Shown here piece by piece: positions 1-6,583 of a DNA stretch of 40,642 bases. The translations under genes and the position numbers were made by a program. The first letter of the stretch is position 1; each line of letters starts with the position of its first letter. The notes below the pieces were generated by a model. That model was not told the DNA's origin. It saw only the letters and a program-made list of their open reading frames with translations, and did no database searches. The stretch is from Planctomycetota bacterium (GTDB taxonomy: Bacteria; Planctomycetota; UBA1135; GCA-002748355). The DNA is taken from NCBI GenBank assembly GCA_011321845.1, contig DROQ01000135.1:1-40642 (forward strand), given 5' to 3'.

Positions 1-171
1 GCTCCGATCCATCCGGGCATTCCAGCGATATAGGGATATAGGGGACACCCATTCATGGACCCTGGAGCCTGCCCGCTCCGATTCATCCGGGCATTCCAGC
101 GATATAGGGATATAGGGGACACCCATTCATGGACCCTGGAGCCTGCCCGCTCCGATTCATCCGGGCATTCC
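1..171. repeat. 74-bp tandem repeat, 2.3 copies
   Basis: Two near-identical 74-bp units start at 1 and 75, and a third begins at 149 and stops near 171, where the sequence diverges into the glycosyltransferase leader. Units differ at one base near the start (gatcc versus gattc). Because the array begins at the window edge it may extend further left. Each unit contains GGGGACACCCATTC after an AT-rich gatatagggatatagg stretch; the reverse complement GAATGGGTGTCCCC recurs at 18376. Such repeats resemble the REP-like sequences found near REP-associated transposases, but no transposase is visible. Short open frames across the repeat only reflect its repetition. Confidence 0.9.
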
Positions 172-223
172 GGCAATGCCGGGCTACACTTCTCTGCCTC
201 TCTTTCCGAACAGCAAAGAATCC

Positions 224-943
224 ATGTTCCGCGAGAAAACTGTCAGCGTCATCATTCCTGCCTACAACGAAGAACAGACCATCGGAGACGTGGTCCGGGA
301 CTACGCCGCATGCCCCGACGTGGACGAGGTCCTGGTCGTGGACAACAACTGCAGAGACAGGACCGCCGAATTGGCCGCGGAAGCCGGCGCCCGCGTCATC
401 AGCGAGTCCGCCCCGGGCTACGGTCGGGCCCTCCTCGCCGGGATGCGCGCCGCCACCAGCGACATCTTCGTCCTCACCGAGGCCGACGGTTCCTTCAAGG
501 CCAGCGACCTCGAGAAACTCCTCGTCTATCTCGACGACGCCAACATGGTCTGCGGAACTCGGACCACCCGCCAGATGGTGCAACAAGCCGCCAACATGGG
601 ATTTTTCCTCCGCTGGGGCAACGTCACCATGGCCAAGTATCTCGAGGCCTGCTGGTATCTCAAATGCGAGCCCCGGCTCACGGACGTCGGCTGCACCTAC
701 CGGGCCCTCTGGCGCTCGACCTTCGAAACCATCGAAGATTCGCTGACCTGCGCCGGCCCCTCCTTCTCCCCCGAAATGATGTGTGAGGTCCTGATGAAGG
801 ACCTCCGCGTCATCGAGATCCCGGTCAACTACCACCCACGGCTCGGAGGCAGTTCCAAACACTCCGAGAGCTTTTTCAAGGTTTGCAAGACCGCCTGGGG
901 CATGTTTCGCATTATCACCCGTAAGCGTTTTTTGGGCCGATGA
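224..943 (+). CDS. family 2 glycosyltransferase (dolichyl-phosphate-mannose-synthase-like)
   Basis: A cytoplasmic or membrane-associated GT-A glycosyltransferase that would move a sugar from an NDP-sugar to a lipid or glycan acceptor. The N-terminus carries the GT2 signature IPAYNEEQTIGDVV, then a beta strand with VLVVDNN and DRTAELA, and an acidic TEADGSF motif near residue 94 in the place of the DxD metal site. The later FSPEMMCEVL and VNYHPRLGGSS stretches are typical of the polyprenyl-phosphate branch. No transmembrane tail follows, so the length (239 aa) fits the short soluble form. I prefer the ATG at 224, which directly precedes the conserved strand, over an in-frame ATG at 176 that abuts the repeat. 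It heads a cluster with a flavoprotein and two methyltransferases, which suggests cell-surface glycan synthesis. The acceptor is unknown. Confidence 0.85.
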   Translation: MFREKTVSVIIPAYNEEQTIGDVVRDYAACPDVDEVLVVDNNCRDRTAELAAEAGARVISESAPGYGRALLAGMRAATSDIFVLTEADGSFKASDLEKLLVYLDDANMVCGTRTTRQMVQQAANMGFFLRWGNVTMAKYLEACWYLKCEPRLTDVGCTYRALWRSTFETIEDSLTCAGPSFSPEMMCEVLMKDLRVIEIPVNYHPRLGGSSKHSESFFKVCKTAWGMFRIITRKRFLGR

Positions 944-1032
944 AAGAGCTTCGCATCTACCTCATGGCCTCCGGGGAAAAAACGGGTAAACTTCTTGGCC
1001 ACTTTCGCGGGGAAGCCCGCCGCAACAACTGA
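940..1032 (+). CDS. possible 30-residue small protein in the glycan cluster
   Basis: A 30-codon frame starts with an ATG that overlaps the glycosyltransferase stop in ATGA and ends in TGA eight bases before the flavoprotein ATG at 1041. The product begins MKELRIYLMAS and ends basic (GEARRNN). It fills a gap that would otherwise be noncoding between two closely spaced genes, and four-base overlaps are common in this window. I recognise no family. It could equally be chance or a coupling leader that keeps ribosomes moving into the next gene. Confidence 0.3.
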   Translation: MKELRIYLMASGEKTGKLLGHFRGEARRNN

Positions 1033-1040
1033 ATTCCAGC

Positions 1041-2561
1041 ATGAGCAAACACTTCGTCATCATCGGCGGCGGCCTCGCGGGCCTCTCCTGCGGTTATGAA
1101 CTGGCCAAGGCCGGCCTCCAGGTCACCATCCTCGAGCGCGAACCCGAGGTCGGTGGCATGGCGAATTCCTTCGAAGAGGGGGACCGCTCCACTGCGGGAG
1201 AGGAAGGCTCGGATTACTGGTGCTACGACTACGGCCCCCACCGCTTCCACACCCGCGAAAAGGAGCTGATGGGCCATATCGAGGAAATCCTCGGGGACAA
1301 CAAGGTCTGGGCCAAGCGCCTCTCCCGAATCTTCATGTTCGGCAAGTTCTTCAACTATCCCCTCAGTGCCAAGAACGTCCTCAAGAGTCTGCCCCCTTGG
1401 ACCGTTCTGCGCATCCTCTTCGACTACGCCTTCGTGCGTTTCCTGGACCTCACCGGTCTCAAAAAATACCGTGACATCCACTTCCAGGAATGGGTCGAAA
1501 AGCGCTTCGGTAAACAACTCGCTCAGATCTTCTTCGTCCAATACACCGAAAAGGCCTGGGGGCTCCCGGCCACCGAGATCTCGGCCGACTGGGCCAGCCA
1601 ACGCATCACCCTCCTCAACCTCACGGACACAATCAAAAAAACCCTCTTTAAACCAAAAAACACGCCCCGCACCCTCGTCACCGACTTCATCTACCCCAAG
1701 CTCGGTGGCATTGGTGAACTGGCTCGGGGCTATGAGCGTGAGATCAAGCGCATGGGCGGCCGCATCATCTGCGGAGCCCCCGCCATCCGCGTCCACCGGG
1801 AGGGGAACACCGTAACCAGGATCGAGATCCGCAAGGACGGCAAGACCGAATTCATCACCGGAGACGAATACATCTCCACCATCCCCGTCACCGCCATGGC
1901 CAAGAGCGTCAGGCCCGCTCCCCCACAAGAGGTCCTCGACGCCATCGAGGGCCTCGACTACGTCGCCATCGTCTTCGTCTACCTCAAGATCAACAAGGAG
2001 CAGGTCTCCCCCGACAACTGGGTCTATCTCCCCGAGAAGCGCCTCACGGTCCACCGCATCTCGGAGTTCAAAAACTTCAGTCCCCACTGCGCCCCCAAGG
2101 GCAAGACCATGATCTGCGCCGAGATCACCTGCCGGGTCGGCGACGAGATCTGGAAGGCCAGCCCCGAAAAGCTGCGCGAAATCGCCATCAGGGACCTGAC
2201 CACCGTGGGGCTGCTCAAGGCGGAGGAAGTCGAGGACACCTTCACCCGCAAGATCCCCTTCGCCTATCCGATCTACGACCTGCACTACAGTGGCCACTTG
2301 AAAAAGATCATGGATTTCGTGCACAGCCTGGACAACCTCAAGTCGGGCGGGCGCCAGGGCCTCTTCCGCTACAACAACATGGACCAGTCCATCGAGATGG
2401 GTCGCAAGATCGCCGAGGCCGAGAAGCAGGGGCGCGGAGGTCACGATTTCGAAAAGGTGGCGACCGAAGATGAACTCTTCGAGATCGACAAGGACCTGCG
2501 AGAGATCGCCGCCGAAGCCAAAACCGAAGAATCCGGCGAATCAGGAGATCAGGCTCCATGA
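1041..2561 (+). CDS. FAD-dependent oxidoreductase, UDP-galactopyranose mutase / protoporphyrinogen oxidase-like
   Basis: A 506-residue flavoprotein. Residues 5-40 form a Rossmann ADP-binding motif (IIGGGLAGLSCGYELAKAG followed by acidic ILERE and GGMANSF). Near residue 60 is a YDYGPHRFHT motif and later YTEKAWGLPATEISADWA, both characteristic of the NAD(P)-binding flavoproteins found in polysaccharide clusters and related to UDP-galactopyranose mutase and HemG/HemY-type oxidases. A second FAD contact region (DNLKSGGRQGLFRYNNMDQS) lies near the C-terminus. The last 40 residues are a charged, probably flexible tail. The stop overlaps the next start (ATGA at 2558), so it is cotranscribed with the methyltransferases. 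The likely role is redox or ring modification of a nucleotide sugar or glycolipid; the precise reaction cannot be told from sequence. Confidence 0.8.
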   Translation: MSKHFVIIGGGLAGLSCGYELAKAGLQVTILEREPEVGGMANSFEEGDRSTAGEEGSDYWCYDYGPHRFHTREKELMGHIEEILGDNKVWAKRLSRIFMFGKFFNYPLSAKNVLKSLPPWTVLRILFDYAFVRFLDLTGLKKYRDIHFQEWVEKRFGKQLAQIFFVQYTEKAWGLPATEISADWASQRITLLNLTDTIKKTLFKPKNTPRTLVTDFIYPKLGGIGELARGYEREIKRMGGRIICGAPAIRVHREGNTVTRIEIRKDGKTEFITGDEYISTIPVTAMAKSVRPAPPQEVLDAIEGLDYVAIVFVYLKINKEQVSPDNWVYLPEKRLTVHRISEFKNFSPHCAPKGKTMICAEITCRVGDEIWKASPEKLREIAIRDLTTVGLLKAEEVEDTFTRKIPFAYPIYDLHYSGHLKKIMDFVHSLDNLKSGGRQGLFRYNNMDQSIEMGRKIAEAEKQGRGGHDFEKVATEDELFEIDKDLREIAAEAKTEESGESGDQAP

Positions 2562-3484
2562 CCGGGGAACCCCTGTTAGACACCAGCCGGTTTCGTGAAA
2601 TCGATCGCTGTGCTCTCTGCGGCTCTATGGAACGCAGCGAGAAGTTCCAGGAACCCCCCTTTCACATCGTCGAATGCCAGGGCTGCGGCCTCGTCTATGT
2701 AACCCCACGGCTCAAGGAAGAGGTCCTCCCTGAGGTCTACAACGAGGACTACTGGTCGAGCAAGAGCCCCAAAACCCGGGGCTACGCCGACTACCGCAGC
2801 GAAGCGGAACTCTACCTCAAGACCTTTCGCAAGCGCATGGCCCTGCTTCGACGCTACCACCCCGAACCCGGCCGCGCCTTGGACATCGGCTGCGCGGCAG
2901 GCTACTTCCTCCGGGTCCTCCACGAGGAGGGTTGGGAGGGGCGGGGCATCGAACTGTCCCCCGAAATCGGGCAGGAGGCCGTCAAAGCCTTGGGAGAAGA
3001 CAAGATCCACATCGGGGATATCACCCAGGCTCCTTTCGAGGAGGGAAGCTTCGACCTCGTTTCCCTCTGGGATGTTATCGAGCATGTCCCCGACCCCAGG
3101 TGGTTCCTGACCCAGGCCCTGCGTTTTTTGAAACCCGACGGCATCCTCATCCTCGAAACCCAGAACGTTCGAAGCCGTTTCGCCGGCTGGCTCGGGCCCA
3201 AGTGGCAGCACTACAAGCACCTCGAGCACCTCTACCACTTCAACCCCTCGACCATCGAACGCCTGTTGGGGGAGGTCGGCATGGAGGTTCTCCACCTCAC
3301 TTCCAAGTGGGGAGGCAAGCACGTGAGCCTCGGTTTCATTCGCGAGCGGGCGACACGGGTCCACAAGGCCTTTGGCCTTCTCCTCCTCCCCCTCGCTCCC
3401 TTCAGCGGATTCAACCTCTATATCAACCCTCACGACGAGATGATCCTCGTCGCCCGGCGCAAAGCAAAAACCTCCCAAAGCTAG
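2558..3484 (+). CDS. class I SAM methyltransferase with N-terminal zinc-binding motif
   Basis: A 308-residue methyltransferase. The first 60 residues hold two CxxC pairs (CALCG and CQGCG) that probably bind zinc, as in sugar C-methyltransferase-like proteins. The SAM-binding glycine motif ALDIGCAAGYF lies near residue 108 and is followed by the acidic GIELSPE, by an ASP-containing DLVSLWDVIEHV motif near residue 165, and by the LKPDGILILETQN strand. The start overlaps the upstream stop by four bases; the next gene begins eight bases after its stop. In this setting the substrate is likely a sugar, lipid or other surface intermediate. The domain assignment is firm, the substrate is not. Confidence 0.85.
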   Translation: MTGEPLLDTSRFREIDRCALCGSMERSEKFQEPPFHIVECQGCGLVYVTPRLKEEVLPEVYNEDYWSSKSPKTRGYADYRSEAELYLKTFRKRMALLRRYHPEPGRALDIGCAAGYFLRVLHEEGWEGRGIELSPEIGQEAVKALGEDKIHIGDITQAPFEEGSFDLVSLWDVIEHVPDPRWFLTQALRFLKPDGILILETQNVRSRFAGWLGPKWQHYKHLEHLYHFNPSTIERLLGEVGMEVLHLTSKWGGKHVSLGFIRERATRVHKAFGLLLLPLAPFSGFNLYINPHDEMILVARRKAKTSQS

Positions 3485-3491
3485 CACCAAG

Positions 3492-4262
3492 ATGGAGCCC
3501 GAAGCCTACCGCCAATTCGCCGTCCTCGAGGAGGAGCACTTCTGGTTTCGCGGGCGGCGCAAAATCTTCTTCGCCCTCCTCGACCGCCTCCTCGCCTCCA
3601 GATTGGAGGAGGCCGAAACAAAAGGAGAGCCTCTCGAAATCCTCGAGATCGGCTGCGGCGCCGGTAACCTCCTGCGCCGTCTCTCCCGCTATGGTCGAAC
3701 CAAGGGACTCGAACTGAGCCGGGAACTCGCCACCCTTTGCCAGGAGCGCAGCAGGCGCCCCACCCTCTGCGCCAACGCGTACCACCTCCCCCTCCCCGAC
3801 GAGAGCCAGGACCTGGTCTGCCTCTTCGACACCATCGAGCACATCCCCGACGAAGCCAAGGCTCTTGGGGAGATCCAGCGAGTTCTCCGGCCGGGCGGGC
3901 TCGTCATGTTCTCGGTCCCGGCCTACCAGTTCCTATATTCCAACAACGACCGCGTTGCCCACCACTGCCGCCGCTACACCAAGGGCCGCCTCCAAGCCTC
4001 CCTGAAGGAGGCAGGACTCACCCCCATCAAAGCGACCTACTTCAACCTTTTCCTCTTCCCTCTCATCCTCCCCGCTGTCCTCTTCACCAAGGTCAAGGAC
4101 AAGGTCTTCGGCCTCAAGAACGAGGATCACACCAACCTCTCCGTCAAGATCCCCAAGTTCCTCAACGAAGCCCTCGCCCTGGTCATGGGCAGCGAAGCGG
4201 GCCTTCTCCCCCGCCTCAACTTCCCCACGGGTCACAGCCTCATCGTCGTCGCAAAAAAATAG
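3492..4262 (+). CDS. class I SAM methyltransferase
   Basis: A 256-residue protein whose N-terminus (ALEEEHFWFRGRRKIF-like pattern, here VLEEEHFWFRGRRKIF) is typical of a widespread methyltransferase family seen in glycan and glycosyltransferase clusters. The SAM motif ILEIGCGAGNLL starts near residue 52, followed by GLELSRE, the acidic CLFDTIEHIPDE strand and LRPGGLVMFSVPAY. The C-terminal part has a hydrophobic helix (FNLFLFPLILPAVLF) that may sit on the membrane, which would fit a lipid-linked substrate. It is the last gene of the glycan cluster: a 144-bp gap with a new ribosome-binding site separates it from the porin. Confidence 0.85.
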   Translation: MEPEAYRQFAVLEEEHFWFRGRRKIFFALLDRLLASRLEEAETKGEPLEILEIGCGAGNLLRRLSRYGRTKGLELSRELATLCQERSRRPTLCANAYHLPLPDESQDLVCLFDTIEHIPDEAKALGEIQRVLRPGGLVMFSVPAYQFLYSNNDRVAHHCRRYTKGRLQASLKEAGLTPIKATYFNLFLFPLILPAVLFTKVKDKVFGLKNEDHTNLSVKIPKFLNEALALVMGSEAGLLPRLNFPTGHSLIVVAKK

Positions 4263-4406
4263 GCAAAGCGCCTGCGACACTATGCCCGGTGAAACTTGGG
4301 AAAAAGCCGAAGGAAAACCGAGGGCTCTTGCCCAACATGGGCGCTTCGTCCGGGGACGGAAGTTCCCCCTGTTTTGCTCCAAACCTTTATTGAGGAATTC
4401 AGAATC

Positions 4407-5666
4407 ATGGTTGGTCAGAGCATTCCTAAAGCAAGCTGCTTGTTCACCCTTCTTCTTTTTTCCACGCTCGGATCCCAACTTGGGGCGCAGGTCAAACCCG
4501 GCTCTGAGGAGGGCAAGGGGGAAACCGTCATCGACGCTCTCACAGGGGGCAAGGTCTCCTTGAATCTCCGCTATCGCTTCGAGTACGTGGACGCCGACAA
4601 CTTCTCCAAATCGGCCACAGCCTCCACGATCCGCACAGCCCTGGGATACAAGACGGGAACCTACAAAGGCTTCGACGCCTTCATCCAGATGGAGGATGTC
4701 ACCGACATCGGCCTGGGGAACCGGTACAACAACAAAGGGGCAGGCGGATTCAGCAACGGCGTGACCAACCGTCCGGTGATTGCGGATCCCAATGGAACCG
4801 AGCTTCTCCAGGCCTATCTCCACTACAAGAACAAGGGCTCGGACGTCAAGTTAGGTGTCCAGGAGATCATCTTCGACAATGCGCGCTTTGTAGGCAACGT
4901 CGGATGGCGCCAGCACCACCAGGCCTATGACGCGATCCGCTACACCAACAAGGACATCGAGAACCTGACGATCAACTACGCCTTCATCACCAGCGTCAAC
5001 AGAATCTTCCGGCAGCGGGTCGACTCCGCCCACCACCTGCTGAACGCCCAGTACAAACTCAAGGACATCGGCACCATCACCGGTTACGCCTACATCCTGA
5101 AATACCGGGCGAACGCCTTCAAAAACGCCTCCACCGATACCTTCGGCGTGGAGTTCAAGGGCTCCCGCAAGGTCAACGAAAAGACCTCCATCAACTACGA
5201 GGCGGAGTTCGCCCACCAGATGGAAGACAGCCGCAGCGCGCTCAACGTGGACGCCAACTACTTCCACTTCTCCCTCGGGGGCAAGTATGAGAAATTCGGA
5301 GTCAAGATCGGCTGGGAACGTCTCGAAGGGAGTGCCGCCGACGGTCAGTTCCAGACCCCCCTTGCAACCCTCCACGCAATGAACGGCTGGGCGGACATGT
5401 TCCTCAGCACGCCGACCAACGGTCTGGACGACCTCTACATCAAGATCAACGGCCCCCTCGCCAAGAAGGCCAAATGGGCCCTGGCCTACCACGACTTCAG
5501 CTCGGCCTCCGGTGGCGGCGGTGACTACGGCACGGAAATCGACGGCGTCATCACCTACAAAACCGACTGGAAGCAGGTCTTCGGCCTCAAGGCGGCCATG
5601 TACAACTCCGACGGCTTCAAGACGGACACAACCAAGGTCTGGTTCTTCTCGGTCTTCAACTTCTGA
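4407..5666 (+). CDS. outer-membrane beta-barrel porin (alginate-export/OprD-like)
   Basis: A 419-residue exported protein. The ATG at 4407 is chosen because it starts a clean signal peptide (hydrophobic CLFTLLLFSTLGS, cleavage near LGAQ) and has GAGGAA nine bases upstream; an in-frame ATG at 4296 would place the signal peptide internally. The mature part alternates aromatic and polar residues in amphipathic strands (VSLNLRYRFEYVDADNF, TINYAFITSVNRIF, AKWALAYHDFSS) and ends in Phe after WFFSVFNF, the terminal signature recognised by the BAM complex. The NLRYRFEYVD opening and the QEIIFDNARFVGNVGWRQ segment match the alginate-export porin type. Substrate specificity is unknown. It appears monocistronic, with a hairpin after the stop. 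Confidence 0.8.
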   Translation: MVGQSIPKASCLFTLLLFSTLGSQLGAQVKPGSEEGKGETVIDALTGGKVSLNLRYRFEYVDADNFSKSATASTIRTALGYKTGTYKGFDAFIQMEDVTDIGLGNRYNNKGAGGFSNGVTNRPVIADPNGTELLQAYLHYKNKGSDVKLGVQEIIFDNARFVGNVGWRQHHQAYDAIRYTNKDIENLTINYAFITSVNRIFRQRVDSAHHLLNAQYKLKDIGTITGYAYILKYRANAFKNASTDTFGVEFKGSRKVNEKTSINYEAEFAHQMEDSRSALNVDANYFHFSLGGKYEKFGVKIGWERLEGSAADGQFQTPLATLHAMNGWADMFLSTPTNGLDDLYIKINGPLAKKAKWALAYHDFSSASGGGGDYGTEIDGVITYKTDWKQVFGLKAAMYNSDGFKTDTTKVWFFSVFNF

Positions 5667-5686
5667 TCTTTCCCTGGCCTCCCTGA

Positions 5687-5714
5687 CCGGCGGGGTCGGA
5701 ACGGGCTCCGCCGG
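5687..5714 (+). terminator. GC-rich hairpin after the porin
   Basis: CCGGCGG at 5687-5693 pairs perfectly with CCGCCGG at 5708-5714, 20 bases after the porin stop. Two more inner pairs are possible. No T-tract follows, so it is a weak or factor-assisted terminator candidate, or an mRNA-stabilising stem. Confidence 0.4.
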
Positions 5715-5803
5715 GGGATGCCCCCTGAAGATTGGGCAGGACCCTGTGCCGGGTTTTGGCCCAAGGCTGCAATCTCTTTGAGAGTCCTCCTTTTCTGGGA
5801 ATA

Positions 5804-5878
5804 GGTCGGAGACCTCGCAGCCCTTGGGTCTCGGGCGCCTTCGGCAACGTCGGCCAAAGGCCTGCGAAGTTTCCGACC
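5804..5878. repeat. long imperfect palindrome with conserved core, copy A
   Basis: GGTCGGA (5804-5810) pairs with TCCGACC (5872-5878), and the pairing continues inward through TCGCAG/CTGCGA with one G-T pair and isolated mismatches to a central GGCGCCTTCGGC core. The 36-base core at 5824-5859 matches the core of the element at 40409-40444 in 30 of 36 positions, while the outer arms of the two elements differ yet each remains self-complementary. It lies between the convergent porin and small membrane protein genes, so a bidirectional terminator is one possible role; a dispersed REP-like repeat is the other. The rest of 5667-6020 shows no gene that I can support. Confidence 0.75.
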
Positions 5879-6020
5879 CTCAATCCCCCCTTTCCTGGGG
5901 TTCTCTTCCACCCTCATCCCTTCCCTTTTCCATTGCCACCTTCGTCGAAGGGAGCCTCCAAGACCAGGGGCTCGATGCAATCTTGAGGTGGGAAGCGAAA
6001 GACACTCCCTGCGAACCACC

Positions 6021-6356
6021 TCAGTCTCGGGTGATCAGGAGAGCGAGGTTTTCACTGAATTTGAAGAGGAGGTGGCCCAGGAAGGAGAGGAAGATGTCGA
6101 CGATCAGGGTCCAAAAACTCATTTGGCCAAGGTTTCCTTGAAAGGACGAGTCGGAGAAACCCCTGAAGGAAGAAGCATGTTTCCAAATCCCGGCAAGCAT
6201 GATGCTTTTCGAACCAAGGCGATAAATGGCGTACACAACCATGAGAACGGCAATGGTTCGGAGGACCGTCCGCACGATTCTGGTTTCGGTCCTCATGGGG
6301 GTGGAGGTCGAAAGAGAATCGAGAGAGGAGGTCCGCGAGGGTGTGGGATGGTTCAT
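6021..6356 (-). CDS. small two-helix membrane protein, unknown function
   Basis: A 111-residue protein. The start at 6356 has AGGAG six bases upstream; a longer in-frame start at 6392 would lie inside a direct repeat and is less likely. After a Ser/Thr-rich N-terminal 20 residues there are two hydrophobic segments, roughly VLRTIAVLMVVYAIYRLG and FWTLIVDIFLSFLGHLLF, separated by a polar loop with positively charged flanks. No motif or family is recognised. It stands alone, convergent with the porin and divergent from the lipoprotein gene. The hydrophobic pattern, good ribosome-binding site and normal codon use support a real gene, but similarity evidence is lacking. Confidence 0.55.
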   Translation of the reverse strand: MNHPTPSRTSSLDSLSTSTPMRTETRIVRTVLRTIAVLMVVYAIYRLGSKSIMLAGIWKHASSFRGFSDSSFQGNLGQMSFWTLIVDIFLSFLGHLLFKFSENLALLITRD

Positions 6357-6379
6357 TTTGGGCTCCTGAAGTCCACCCT

Positions 6380-6414
6380 GTTTCGATCTCATGAACCGGT
6401 TTCGATCTCATGAA
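6380..6414 (-). promoter_or_regulatory. 16-nt direct repeat upstream of the small membrane protein
   Basis: gtttcgatctcatgaa occurs perfectly at 6380-6395 and 6399-6414, a 19-base spacing close to two helical turns. The pair sits 24-58 bases upstream of the start at 6356 on the minus strand, where an operator or promoter is expected. The protein that would bind it is unknown. Confidence 0.45.
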
Positions 6415-6432
6415 AAAGATGGGTGAAAAGAA

Positions 6433-6502
6433 AAAAATCCGGAACAAATTTATGGATCTTTCGGGCGAGTTCGAAGGGAATTCACCTTCTCTCCGGATTT
6501 TT
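6433..6502. promoter_or_regulatory. 11-bp perfect inverted repeat in divergent intergenic region
   Basis: AAAAATCCGGA at 6433-6443 is the exact reverse complement of TCCGGATTTTT at 6492-6502. Inside the 48-base interval GAAGG (6473-6477) pairs with CCTTC (6485-6489), giving a two-level structure. It lies between the divergent small membrane protein and lipoprotein genes. The right arm ends in a T run, so it might terminate a plus-strand transcript or act as a paired operator. Confidence 0.4.
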
Positions 6503-6583
6503 CCGATGATTTCAGGGAAATAAGATGTCTCCTTTTCTCCTCTGGGAAGAAGCCAACAACCTTCATTAGACTGGGTCAAGTGG

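Noticed and set aside
1630-1664. A-rich patch with AAAAAAA inside the flavoprotein gene as a frameshift site
   Set aside because: The frame is open and protein-like on both sides and no alternative frame product is evident.
957-2444. 495-residue open frame antisense to the flavoprotein gene
   Set aside because: It is rich in Asp, Glu, Gly and Val without domain motifs, as expected for the complement of a GC-rich gene with strong third-position bias; the plus-strand gene has clear flavoprotein signatures.
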